From NCBI RefSeq assembly GCF_010645075.1, contig NZ_JAADZV010000008.1, positions 124,001 to 188,000 of the forward strand: 64,000 nucleotides of DNA. Reading direction: 5' to 3'. Within the stretch, counting starts at the first letter, position 1; the number at the start of each line of letters is the position of its first letter. The position numbers and the translations under genes are program-made. The notes below the pieces were generated by a model. It was not told the DNA's origin. It saw only the letters and a list, made by a program, of their open reading frames with translations, and searched no databases. Below, in pieces: positions 54,080 through 61,833 of this stretch. This stretch comes from Flavobacterium limi (GTDB taxonomy: Bacteria; Bacteroidota; Bacteroidia; Flavobacteriales; Flavobacteriaceae).

Positions 54080-57000
54080 ATGAAAAAATTATACACCTTT
54101 TTATTTTTCGGGTTATCGGTCTTTCTGTTCCGGATACAGGCACAGGCTCCTAATCTTCCTGTTAAGGTAACTTTAGCAACAGCATTAAGCGGACCTAAAA
54201 CATTTAGTAATAATGCGGCATCGGATGTAATATCTTTTCCTTTATCCAATCAAACCGAGTTTACCCTTGAGGTAAAAGCAAAAGTAAATGCTGCTCAGGG
54301 AAGAGGTTTGGATGTCGAGGTTAAAAACACGGCTGGACTCGGATTTCGGACTTCTTTGGATAAAACTACTTTCAGTCATTCTACAGAATTATCAGCAGTA
54401 GAAAATTTAAGCACTTCTGCTGATAATGCTCAGGAGCAGACATACAGGTATGCTGTAAAAAATGGTTTTGTGAATATTTATCAGGACGGTCATTTTTTAA
54501 CTTCAAAAGCATTAGATTTTGTAATTGATAATTCTGTAACGCCAACGGTCTACGGGTCAGATAATCTGTTGGGAAGATGGGCAGGAGTGACAGGGAATAA
54601 TTCTGGAAAACCAAATGATTATGGCTGGGCAAATACGTCTGCAAGTCTGCCATGGAATACGGCTAATTCTTCAAGCGGTGTCAGATATCTGGATGTAACT
54701 TCAGGACATACATTCGAATCCGATAATACCGCTTACAACGGAAGGATTATGTACATACGTTGGGATAATAGTGCGTATTCAACTTCAACCTACAGCTATC
54801 CTGTAAAATTAGAAAAAGACATTAAATATGAATTTTCGTGGATTTATGAATATGTATCGAATTCGGCTCCGGGAACTCCTATCAATGTAGCCATTTCAGC
54901 TGCTGCGAACGGAACAGGAGTTATAGCCTCTAAATCATTTGTAACAGGAAATGCAACTAAATTAAGAAAAGGAGATTTTTCTTTTATCGCCGCTGCTGAT
55001 GGTACATTTTATATTACTATCACCGCTGGATCCGGGCTTATGGCGATTGCAGATTTAAAACTTAAATCTTCCAATTTAATCAATACCTGGGATGGTTTTG
55101 CGAATGATAATGCAGGGGTACCCGCTGTTTATGGCTGGACAAATTCTGTTTCTTCCTCAATTTTTAATACGGCAAACGCTGCCAGTGGAGTACGTTATAT
55201 GGATGTAACTACGGGACATGCTTTAGAATCAGATAATACTAATTACGCAGGAAGGTTATTGTATATCCGTTGGGATGGCGCTCAGGAAAATTCGGTTTAC
55301 TCGTTTCCGGTACAACTGGAAGCTTCAAAAGATTATCAGTTTTCATGGCTGTATGAGTACATTTCAAATTTAGCTCCGGGTTCTCAAATGAATGTTTCAG
55401 TTTCAACATTGGTTAACGGAGCAGGGACAATACTTTCAACTAAAAGTTTTGTAACGGGTGATGTCAATAAACTGAAAAAAGGCGATTTATCTTTTCAGTC
55501 TCAGGCAGCCGGTATGTATTACATCAATATTACAGGTGATAAAGCCCTTTTTGGAATAGCCGATTTAAAAATCCAGACGCAGCAAATGGCGAATATCGTA
55601 ATTGGTAAAAATTATGCTGCCGGTGCAGTAGATATGGAAGTGAGCTCTGTAACTTTTGAAAATACGGCTTATGCTCCTGAAAAAGTAATCAGCCCTTCTG
55701 CTATAACCTCTGAAATTACGAATAGCCTAAATGTTGGTGCTTATGCAAAATCAAGCGTAGTTTTGAACGGATCCGCTTCTTTATATTTGAAAAATGCCTA
55801 CAATCCGCTGATTAATGCAACGGTGAATTTAAATTCGGCAAATGCCCGATTATATTTTGAAAACAAAAAACCGAGCGAGGTTATTAGTTCTTATTTACAA
55901 TACATTTCGTTAAATGGCGTTGCGGCGGATAATGGTTCAAATGTTCAGGTGACCAATTATGGCAGTGGGGCCGTAGTAGCTCCTTATTCGGTAAACGAAA
56001 TGCCTCTGGAAGTTTTTACAGCAGAAAATTTTGGTGGAACTTCACAGCAATATGCTTCCGTAACACCTCATGATAATCTAAGTTCATTTGATAATACCAT
56101 CAAATCCTTCAAACTGAAAAAAGGCTACATGGTGACTTTTGCTTCAAATTCAGACGGAAGCGGATATAGCAGGGTTTATATCGCAGAAAATCAGGATTTG
56201 GAAATTGCGGTTTTGCCTGTGAATTTAAATGGAACAATTTCATTCATCAGAACAATGAAATGGCACGAAGTCAATAAAAAAGGACTGGCTGGCGGAAGCA
56301 CAGAGGCAATGGATGCAACCAATATCACCTGGTATTACAATTGGAATACCGGAATGAGTTCTACGCCAAATATTGAATATGTACCGATAAGACAGACTAA
56401 TTTCTGGCCTTCATTTACGCCTGCTTACACAAAAGAAGGTTATACACATCTTCTCGGATTCAACGAACCAGATCGCCCGGATCAGGCAAATATGACGGTT
56501 GAAGCAGCTATAGCTTCCTGGCCGGCATTGATGAAATCGGGATTACGATTAGGTTCTCCGGCAACATCGGATCCGTTTAATCCGTGGATGGGGACTTTTA
56601 TGGCTCAGGCTGAAGCCAATAATTACCGAATCGATTATGTTGCAATTCACTGTTACTGGTACAAAACGGCAGCTCAGTGGAAAAGTGATTTGCAGAATAT
56701 CTATGACCGATACAAAAGACCACTTTGGATTACAGAATGGAATATAGGAGCCAACTGGACAGGCAATAATTTCCCTGACGGACCAACTTTATTAACAGAT
56801 GCAAATGCCGTTAAGCATAAAAATGATCTGGCTGCCATATTAACGCTGCTTGAAACTACAGATTATGTAGAACGTTATTCAATATACAACTGGGTTCAGG
56901 ATGCCAGGGCAATGTATGTCACTATAGATGATGCTTTTAAAACCAGAAATCCGAACTGGCAAAATTACGTTTGGCTTCAGACGGCTCCGGTAATTTCCAG

Positions 57001-58612
57001 TACCGCTACCAGTTATGTGGTTTTAACCCCGGCAGGTGAATATTATGCCAATAATGCTTCGGCAAAAGCTTTTAGTTCGAATAGAGAGTACATTCCTACC
57101 TGGAAAACAAAAGTAGAAACACTGAGCTATCAGCTGTCTTCAGATTATCAAAATATTACCGTAAACTGGACAGGCACCAATAATGATTTAGTAAATAAAT
57201 ATATTCTCGAAAGAAAATTAACTGGGGAAAATGACTTCTCTGTTTTTTATGAAACAACAGATTATAAAATCATTAAGCAGATTGATGTAGTTCATTCAAA
57301 AGCAGAATACCGAATTAAAGTTGTGAGTAAAGACAATACTGAATCAGCATACTCGGCGGTACTGGTTTTTGAGCAGTCTCCAATTGCCGCTACGCCTTCG
57401 GATATCGTTGGAAAGGCATTATCGAAATCCATCATTAATTTAAAATGGCCGGCTGTTGCAGGAGCCGAATCCTATACAATTAAAAGATCAGAAACGGTGA
57501 ATGGAACGTACGAAGATGTAGCTGTATATTTAAAAGAAACAACTTTCGACGATACCAATTTACAGGAGAATAAAGACTATTTCTATAAACTGGCAGCTGT
57601 AAATACAGGCGGTGAAAGTACGTATTCTTCACCTTTACAGGTTAAGACAATGGCATTTGCAATTCCGCTTGCCGTTGAAAATGCAACTTTGGCATACGGT
57701 GATGCAAGGGTTAATCTCAAATGGGATTTTATGTATGATGCCGGTTTTTATGTAAAAAGAGCCACTTCGGCCTCAGGTCCTTTTACGGTTATCGCAACCG
57801 TTACTGCAAATGAATATCAGGATGTATCAGTTGTCAACGGTAATCCTTATTTCTATAAAATCTCTGCGTTCAATACCTTGGGAGAAGGCCCTGATTCAAA
57901 TATTTTAAATGCTACACCGGCACTGGGTCAAAAAATCACGGGCAGTGTAATTGGTCATCAGGGATCTTATAATAATAGTGGTTTTACAATCGAAAAAGCT
58001 TTTGATGAGGATATTACCACTTTCGTGGATGGACCAACGGCAATTGGCTATTTAGGATATGATTTTGGAACGGATAAAAAAGCGAGTTTAACAGACATCA
58101 GATATGTTCCCCGAAACGGATTTGGTAATCGTATGCCCGGAAGCGAGATTCGTGGCTCAAATAGCGAGGACTATTTGAATGTTTACGATGTTTTGCACGT
58201 GATTACGCAAACGCCTGCCAATGATCTTTTTGCGACAGACAGTGGTTTGGCAACTCCAAAGTACAGATACATTTACTGGTACACACCGACTGGTTATGGC
58301 AATATAGCAGAACTTGAATTTTACGGAAGTATCGATACAACGTTATCAACAAACAAACCGAAGGCAGGATTGGCAGAAAATATTAGTGCTTTTCCAAATC
58401 CTACCTCAGGTCAATTTGATATTAGTTTTCTTGAAGCAGATAATGCGCAAAAAATTACAATTTACACCGTAGATGGCAAGGTAATTTCTGAATCGGATTA
58501 TACGATTGAAAACGGTAAAATTCACCTGAATCTCGAGCGTAATAGTTCAGGATTATATTTTGTAAAGCTTCATTCTTACCCAGATAAAACGATCAGAATT
58601 ATTAAGAAATAA
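54080..58612 (+). CDS. Large T9SS-secreted glycoside hydrolase with GH128-like core
   Basis: A 1510-residue multidomain protein. Signal peptide about 1-22; an N-terminal module to about 160; two tandem copies of an unknown module (about 162-329 and 332-497, each with GRxxYIRWD and SFVTG-KLxKGD); a linker region; a glycosyl hydrolase catalytic core (about 725-960) with Glu796 in GFNEPDRPD and Glu886 in WITEWN as likely catalytic pair; two or three fibronectin-type III domains (about 1045-1290); a discoidin-like domain (about 1300-1425); and a type A T9SS sorting tail. The core resembles GH128 (beta-1,3-glucanases), yet the locus suggests beta-1,3-galactan. Specificity is therefore open. Confidence 0.82.
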   Translation: MKKLYTFLFFGLSVFLFRIQAQAPNLPVKVTLATALSGPKTFSNNAASDVISFPLSNQTEFTLEVKAKVNAAQGRGLDVEVKNTAGLGFRTSLDKTTFSHSTELSAVENLSTSADNAQEQTYRYAVKNGFVNIYQDGHFLTSKALDFVIDNSVTPTVYGSDNLLGRWAGVTGNNSGKPNDYGWANTSASLPWNTANSSSGVRYLDVTSGHTFESDNTAYNGRIMYIRWDNSAYSTSTYSYPVKLEKDIKYEFSWIYEYVSNSAPGTPINVAISAAANGTGVIASKSFVTGNATKLRKGDFSFIAAADGTFYITITAGSGLMAIADLKLKSSNLINTWDGFANDNAGVPAVYGWTNSVSSSIFNTANAASGVRYMDVTTGHALESDNTNYAGRLLYIRWDGAQENSVYSFPVQLEASKDYQFSWLYEYISNLAPGSQMNVSVSTLVNGAGTILSTKSFVTGDVNKLKKGDLSFQSQAAGMYYINITGDKALFGIADLKIQTQQMANIVIGKNYAAGAVDMEVSSVTFENTAYAPEKVISPSAITSEITNSLNVGAYAKSSVVLNGSASLYLKNAYNPLINATVNLNSANARLYFENKKPSEVISSYLQYISLNGVAADNGSNVQVTNYGSGAVVAPYSVNEMPLEVFTAENFGGTSQQYASVTPHDNLSSFDNTIKSFKLKKGYMVTFASNSDGSGYSRVYIAENQDLEIAVLPVNLNGTISFIRTMKWHEVNKKGLAGGSTEAMDATNITWYYNWNTGMSSTPNIEYVPIRQTNFWPSFTPAYTKEGYTHLLGFNEPDRPDQANMTVEAAIASWPALMKSGLRLGSPATSDPFNPWMGTFMAQAEANNYRIDYVAIHCYWYKTAAQWKSDLQNIYDRYKRPLWITEWNIGANWTGNNFPDGPTLLTDANAVKHKNDLAAILTLLETTDYVERYSIYNWVQDARAMYVTIDDAFKTRNPNWQNYVWLQTAPVISSTATSYVVLTPAGEYYANNASAKAFSSNREYIPTWKTKVETLSYQLSSDYQNITVNWTGTNNDLVNKYILERKLTGENDFSVFYETTDYKIIKQIDVVHSKAEYRIKVVSKDNTESAYSAVLVFEQSPIAATPSDIVGKALSKSIINLKWPAVAGAESYTIKRSETVNGTYEDVAVYLKETTFDDTNLQENKDYFYKLAAVNTGGESTYSSPLQVKTMAFAIPLAVENATLAYGDARVNLKWDFMYDAGFYVKRATSASGPFTVIATVTANEYQDVSVVNGNPYFYKISAFNTLGEGPDSNILNATPALGQKITGSVIGHQGSYNNSGFTIEKAFDEDITTFVDGPTAIGYLGYDFGTDKKASLTDIRYVPRNGFGNRMPGSEIRGSNSEDYLNVYDVLHVITQTPANDLFATDSGLATPKYRYIYWYTPTGYGNIAELEFYGSIDTTLSTNKPKAGLAENISAFPNPTSGQFDISFLEADNAQKITIYTVDGKVISESDYTIENGKIHLNLERNSSGLYFVKLHSYPDKTIRIIKK

Positions 58613-58650
58613 AAATAAGTTAGTTTGGTTTCATAATGTGTTTTTGGACG

Positions 58651-58682
58651 ATGGGGGATTTTGAGCGATCCCCCATTTTCTT
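58651..58682 (+). terminator. Intrinsic terminator after the large hydrolase gene
   Basis: ATGGGGGA (58651-58658) pairs perfectly with TCCCCCAT (58669-58676), followed by TTTTCTT. Confidence 0.85.
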
Positions 58683-58722
58683 AAGAAACAATAATACCGC
58701 CGAATTGTAAATGGATAATTAA

Positions 58723-59571
58723 ATGAAATTTAAAATGAATCGTTTTTTGGTTTTGGGAAGTGCAGCAATGATGTATAGTTTCGTTTCATTTAAAGAGAAA
58801 CCATATAAAGAAGAATATGAATTAGTCTGGAGTGATGAATTTACTAAAGACGGTATTCCCGACGAAAAAAACTGGAACTACGAAACCGGCTTTGTGAGAA
58901 ATCAGGAAGCACAGTGGTACCAAAAAGAAAATGCTGTTTGCAAAGACGGATTTTTAATTATTGAAGCCAGAAAAGAAAAGCGGCTCAATCCGGATTTTGT
59001 ATCTAAAACACATCGTGACTGGACTAAAAGCAGAGATTCTATAAAAGTTACGTCTTCCTGTTTGATTACACGTGGGAAACACTCCTTGCAATATGGCCGA
59101 TTCGAAATGCGGGCTAAAATTCCAACAGGAAAAGGAATGTGGCCGGCCTTTTGGACTTTGGGTACAAAAGGGAACTGGCCTGCAAATGGTGAAATTGATA
59201 TTATGGAATATTATACAGGAAAAATATTAGCGAATGCCTGCTGGAAATCAGATAAAAAGGAAACAGTCTGGGACAGTGAAACAAAAAACATAAGTGATTT
59301 TAATAAAGAGTGGGCAGACAAATTTCACATCTGGAGAATGGATTGGGATGCTCAATGGATCAGATTATATGTTGATGATCAGTTACTAAATGAAATTAGT
59401 GTCGATGAATCAATGAAATATAAAAATCAAAAGATAAAACCTTTCCAGCAGCTTCATTATCTATTGGTGAATCTGGCAGTAGGAGGAATGAATGGCGGTG
59501 AATTTACAACTGATGATTTACCGGCACAATACATAATAGACTATATCAGGGTTTATCAAAAAAAGAAATAA
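58723..59571 (+). CDS. GH16 endo-glycanase (laminarinase/galactanase type)
   Basis: A 282-residue secreted GH16 enzyme. Signal peptide about 1-23. The beta-jelly-roll shows LVWSDEF at the start, GRFEMRAKIPTGKGMWPAFWTLG, and the catalytic EIDIME with nucleophile Glu157, Asp159 and acid/base Glu162, all intact. GH16 covers beta-1,3-glucanases and endo-beta-1,3-galactanases; a GH16 endo-galactanase is the keystone enzyme for arabinogalactan in Bacteroides thetaiotaomicron. The following exo-galactanase gene lies two bases downstream, which favours galactan. It is the first gene of a three-gene unit. Confidence 0.9.
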   Translation: MKFKMNRFLVLGSAAMMYSFVSFKEKPYKEEYELVWSDEFTKDGIPDEKNWNYETGFVRNQEAQWYQKENAVCKDGFLIIEARKEKRLNPDFVSKTHRDWTKSRDSIKVTSSCLITRGKHSLQYGRFEMRAKIPTGKGMWPAFWTLGTKGNWPANGEIDIMEYYTGKILANACWKSDKKETVWDSETKNISDFNKEWADKFHIWRMDWDAQWIRLYVDDQLLNEISVDESMKYKNQKIKPFQQLHYLLVNLAVGGMNGGEFTTDDLPAQYIIDYIRVYQKKK

Positions 59572-59572
59572 A

Positions 59573-60697
59573 ATGAAATTAAAATATTCAATAATTATAA
59601 GTTTCCTGTGCTCGTTAATTTTCGGACAAAATAATTCTTTTGAACCGGGAAAATTGTGGAAAGATACCGATGGCGTACACATTAATGCTCATGGCGGTGG
59701 TGTTATTTTCGTTGATGGAATCTATTATTGGTACGGAGAATTTAAAACCGAAGGCAAGGGCGGAAATACAGCTCTAAAAGGAGTCAGCTGTTATTCGTCA
59801 AAAGATTTGTATAACTGGCATAACGAAGGAATTGTGCTAAAAGTAGAAGAGAATCTTAAATCTGAAATAACAAAAGGGTGCATTATGGAGCGTCCAAAAG
59901 TGGTTTTCAATAAAAAAACAGGCAAATACGTCATGTGGTTTCATTTGGAATTGAAAGGAAAAGGTTATGATGCCGCCAGAGCAGGAGTTGCCATGAGTGA
60001 TTCGCCAAAAGGACCTTTTACGTATAAAAAATCATACCGCCCGAATAAAGGAGTCTGGCCAATTGGTTTTAAAGAGGAATGGAAATCAGCTTCAGCCGAC
60101 CAGAAAAACCTGAAATCATGGACTCCCGAGTGGCTGACAGCAATAGAAAACGGAATGCTCGTTCGCAGGGATTTTGAAAAAGGACAGATGTCGAGAGATA
60201 TGACAATTTACGTAGATGATGATGAAAAGGCCTATTTGATCCATTCATCAGAGGAAAATTTGACACTTCATATTTCAGAATTGACAGATGATTATCTGGA
60301 TTTTACTGATAAATGGACAAGAATGTCACCTGCAGGACATAATGAAGCACCTGCAGTTTTTAAAAAAGACGGAATCTATTATATGATCACTTCCGGCTGT
60401 ACGGGCTGGGATCCTAACGAAGCACGTTCCTTTAAATCGAAATCCATTTGGGGACCATGGGAATCTTTGGGAAATCCCTGCATTGGAAAAGATGCTGAAC
60501 TGACTTTTCATTCACAAAGCACTTATATTTTTCCGGTTCTGGGCAAAAAAGACCAGTTCATTTTCATGGCCGACCGCTGGAAGCCGGATAATCCTATTGA
60601 CGGCACTTACATTTGGCTGCCAATTAAAATTAATAAAGAAAAACCAATTTTGAATTGGCTGGATAAATGGAATTTAGCTTATTTTAGAGAAAACTAA
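59573..60697 (+). CDS. GH43 exo-beta-1,3-galactanase type
   Basis: A 374-residue secreted enzyme with a signal peptide of about 18 residues (ending FG before Q). The N-terminal DTDGVHINAHGGG and YYWYGEFK are features of the GH43_24 exo-beta-1,3-galactanases, which remove galactose or branched galactobiose from the main chain of type II arabinogalactan. Further blocks are MERPKVVFNKKTGKYVMWFH and GHNEAPAVFKKDGIYYMITSG. The ATG is one base after the GH16 stop, so translation is probably coupled. This gene is the strongest single clue to the locus substrate. Subfamily is by motif memory. Confidence 0.87.
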   Translation: MKLKYSIIISFLCSLIFGQNNSFEPGKLWKDTDGVHINAHGGGVIFVDGIYYWYGEFKTEGKGGNTALKGVSCYSSKDLYNWHNEGIVLKVEENLKSEITKGCIMERPKVVFNKKTGKYVMWFHLELKGKGYDAARAGVAMSDSPKGPFTYKKSYRPNKGVWPIGFKEEWKSASADQKNLKSWTPEWLTAIENGMLVRRDFEKGQMSRDMTIYVDDDEKAYLIHSSEENLTLHISELTDDYLDFTDKWTRMSPAGHNEAPAVFKKDGIYYMITSGCTGWDPNEARSFKSKSIWGPWESLGNPCIGKDAELTFHSQSTYIFPVLGKKDQFIFMADRWKPDNPIDGTYIWLPIKINKEKPILNWLDKWNLAYFREN

Positions 60698-60709
60698 TAA
60701 GATTAAAAA

Positions 60710-61729
60710 ATGAAAGCGCAGCAAAATTATTTTAAACAGAAATCAGGTCTTGTTTTTTCTATGTGTATATGTTTTTTTTATTTTTCAATAGTTCATGCTC
60801 AAAAAAAGAGACCCGTAAGAGAGGCTGTTCCTTTGGACTCGATTAGGTTAAGTGATCCGGCTATTTTAGCAGATAAGAAAACCGGTATGTATTACATGAC
60901 CGGTACTGGCGGACTACTTTGGAAGAGCAAGGATTTAAAATTATGGAATGGCCCGTATGATGCTGCCAAAACAGACCCCAATTCCTGGATGGGACCAAAC
61001 CCCATGATTTGGGCAGCCGAATTGCATCAGTTCAAAAACAAATATTACTATTTTGCCACTTTTACAAATAGGGATAAAATAATAGACACGGTTGGCGAAA
61101 ATAAAATTGAACGCCGCGCTAGTCATATTTTGGTCAGCAATAAAGCTGAGGGGCCTTATGTGCCTATGAAAGATGATATCTATTTACCTGCGGATAAGCC
61201 AACACTTGATGGGACGTTCTGGATTGACAAAAATGGAAAACCTTATATGGTTTATTGTTACGAATGGCTTCAAAATGGAAACGGAACCATGGAAAAAATA
61301 GAACTAAAACCAGACTTAAGTGGCTCGGTTGGAGAAGGAAAATTGCTTTTTAAAGCCAGTGACTCACCCTGGAGCAGAGAAAAAGATGCTAATGGTAATG
61401 ATAAGCCTAATAAAGTTACCGATGGTCCTTATTTGTTTAACACAGTATCAGGACGTTTAGGAATGATTTGGACGAGCTGGATTTATGATGTTTATACGCA
61501 GGGAGTAGCCTATTCTGAAAGCGGTACTCTGGATGGTCCGTGGATTCAGGAAAAAGAACCAATTACGCCACCAAATTTTGGTCACGGTATGTTGTTTCAA
61601 ACATTTGAAGGCAAATGGTTGATGTCGGTCCATAGCCATAGAAAAATTCATGATAAAACGATTAGAATTCCGAAATTATTTGAGGTTGATTTGTCCGGAG
61701 ATAAATTAGTGGTATTAAAACCTTATTAA
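60710..61729 (+). CDS. GH43 family glycoside hydrolase
   Basis: A 339-residue secreted enzyme of family GH43 with a signal peptide of about 31 residues (ending VHA before Q). The five-bladed propeller has the base Asp49 in LSDPAIL, the modulator region TLDGTFWIDKNGKPYMVY and, where GH43 usually has the acid Glu in EGP, Asp238 in TDGPYL. GMIWTSW and HGMLF follow as in the family. Likely an alpha-L-arabinofuranosidase or beta-xylosidase/galactosidase acting on arabinogalactan side chains. It starts 12 bases after the exo-galactanase gene and ends the three-gene unit before a strong hairpin. Confidence 0.86.
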   Translation: MKAQQNYFKQKSGLVFSMCICFFYFSIVHAQKKRPVREAVPLDSIRLSDPAILADKKTGMYYMTGTGGLLWKSKDLKLWNGPYDAAKTDPNSWMGPNPMIWAAELHQFKNKYYYFATFTNRDKIIDTVGENKIERRASHILVSNKAEGPYVPMKDDIYLPADKPTLDGTFWIDKNGKPYMVYCYEWLQNGNGTMEKIELKPDLSGSVGEGKLLFKASDSPWSREKDANGNDKPNKVTDGPYLFNTVSGRLGMIWTSWIYDVYTQGVAYSESGTLDGPWIQEKEPITPPNFGHGMLFQTFEGKWLMSVHSHRKIHDKTIRIPKLFEVDLSGDKLVVLKPY

Positions 61730-61735
61730 ATTACG

Positions 61736-61765
61736 AAAGTTCTATTTTAGAATAGAACTTTATAA
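61736..61765 (+). terminator. Terminator after GH16-GH43-GH43 unit
   Basis: AAAGTTCTATT (61736-61746) pairs perfectly with AATAGAACTTT (61751-61761). The following tract is AT-rich. Confidence 0.75.
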
Positions 61766-61775
61766 TTAATATTTA

Positions 61776-61783
61776 TATATTTG
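61776..61783 (+). promoter_or_regulatory. -7 promoter element of the last GH2 gene
   Basis: TATATTTG matches TAnnTTTG and lies 50 bases before the ATG, directly after the terminator. The C-rich motif of the four locus promoters is absent here. Confidence 0.55.
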
Positions 61784-61833
61784 AAAGTGTTGTTTTTACA
61801 CTTGTTTTTTAAATATCTGAATAAATGATTACA

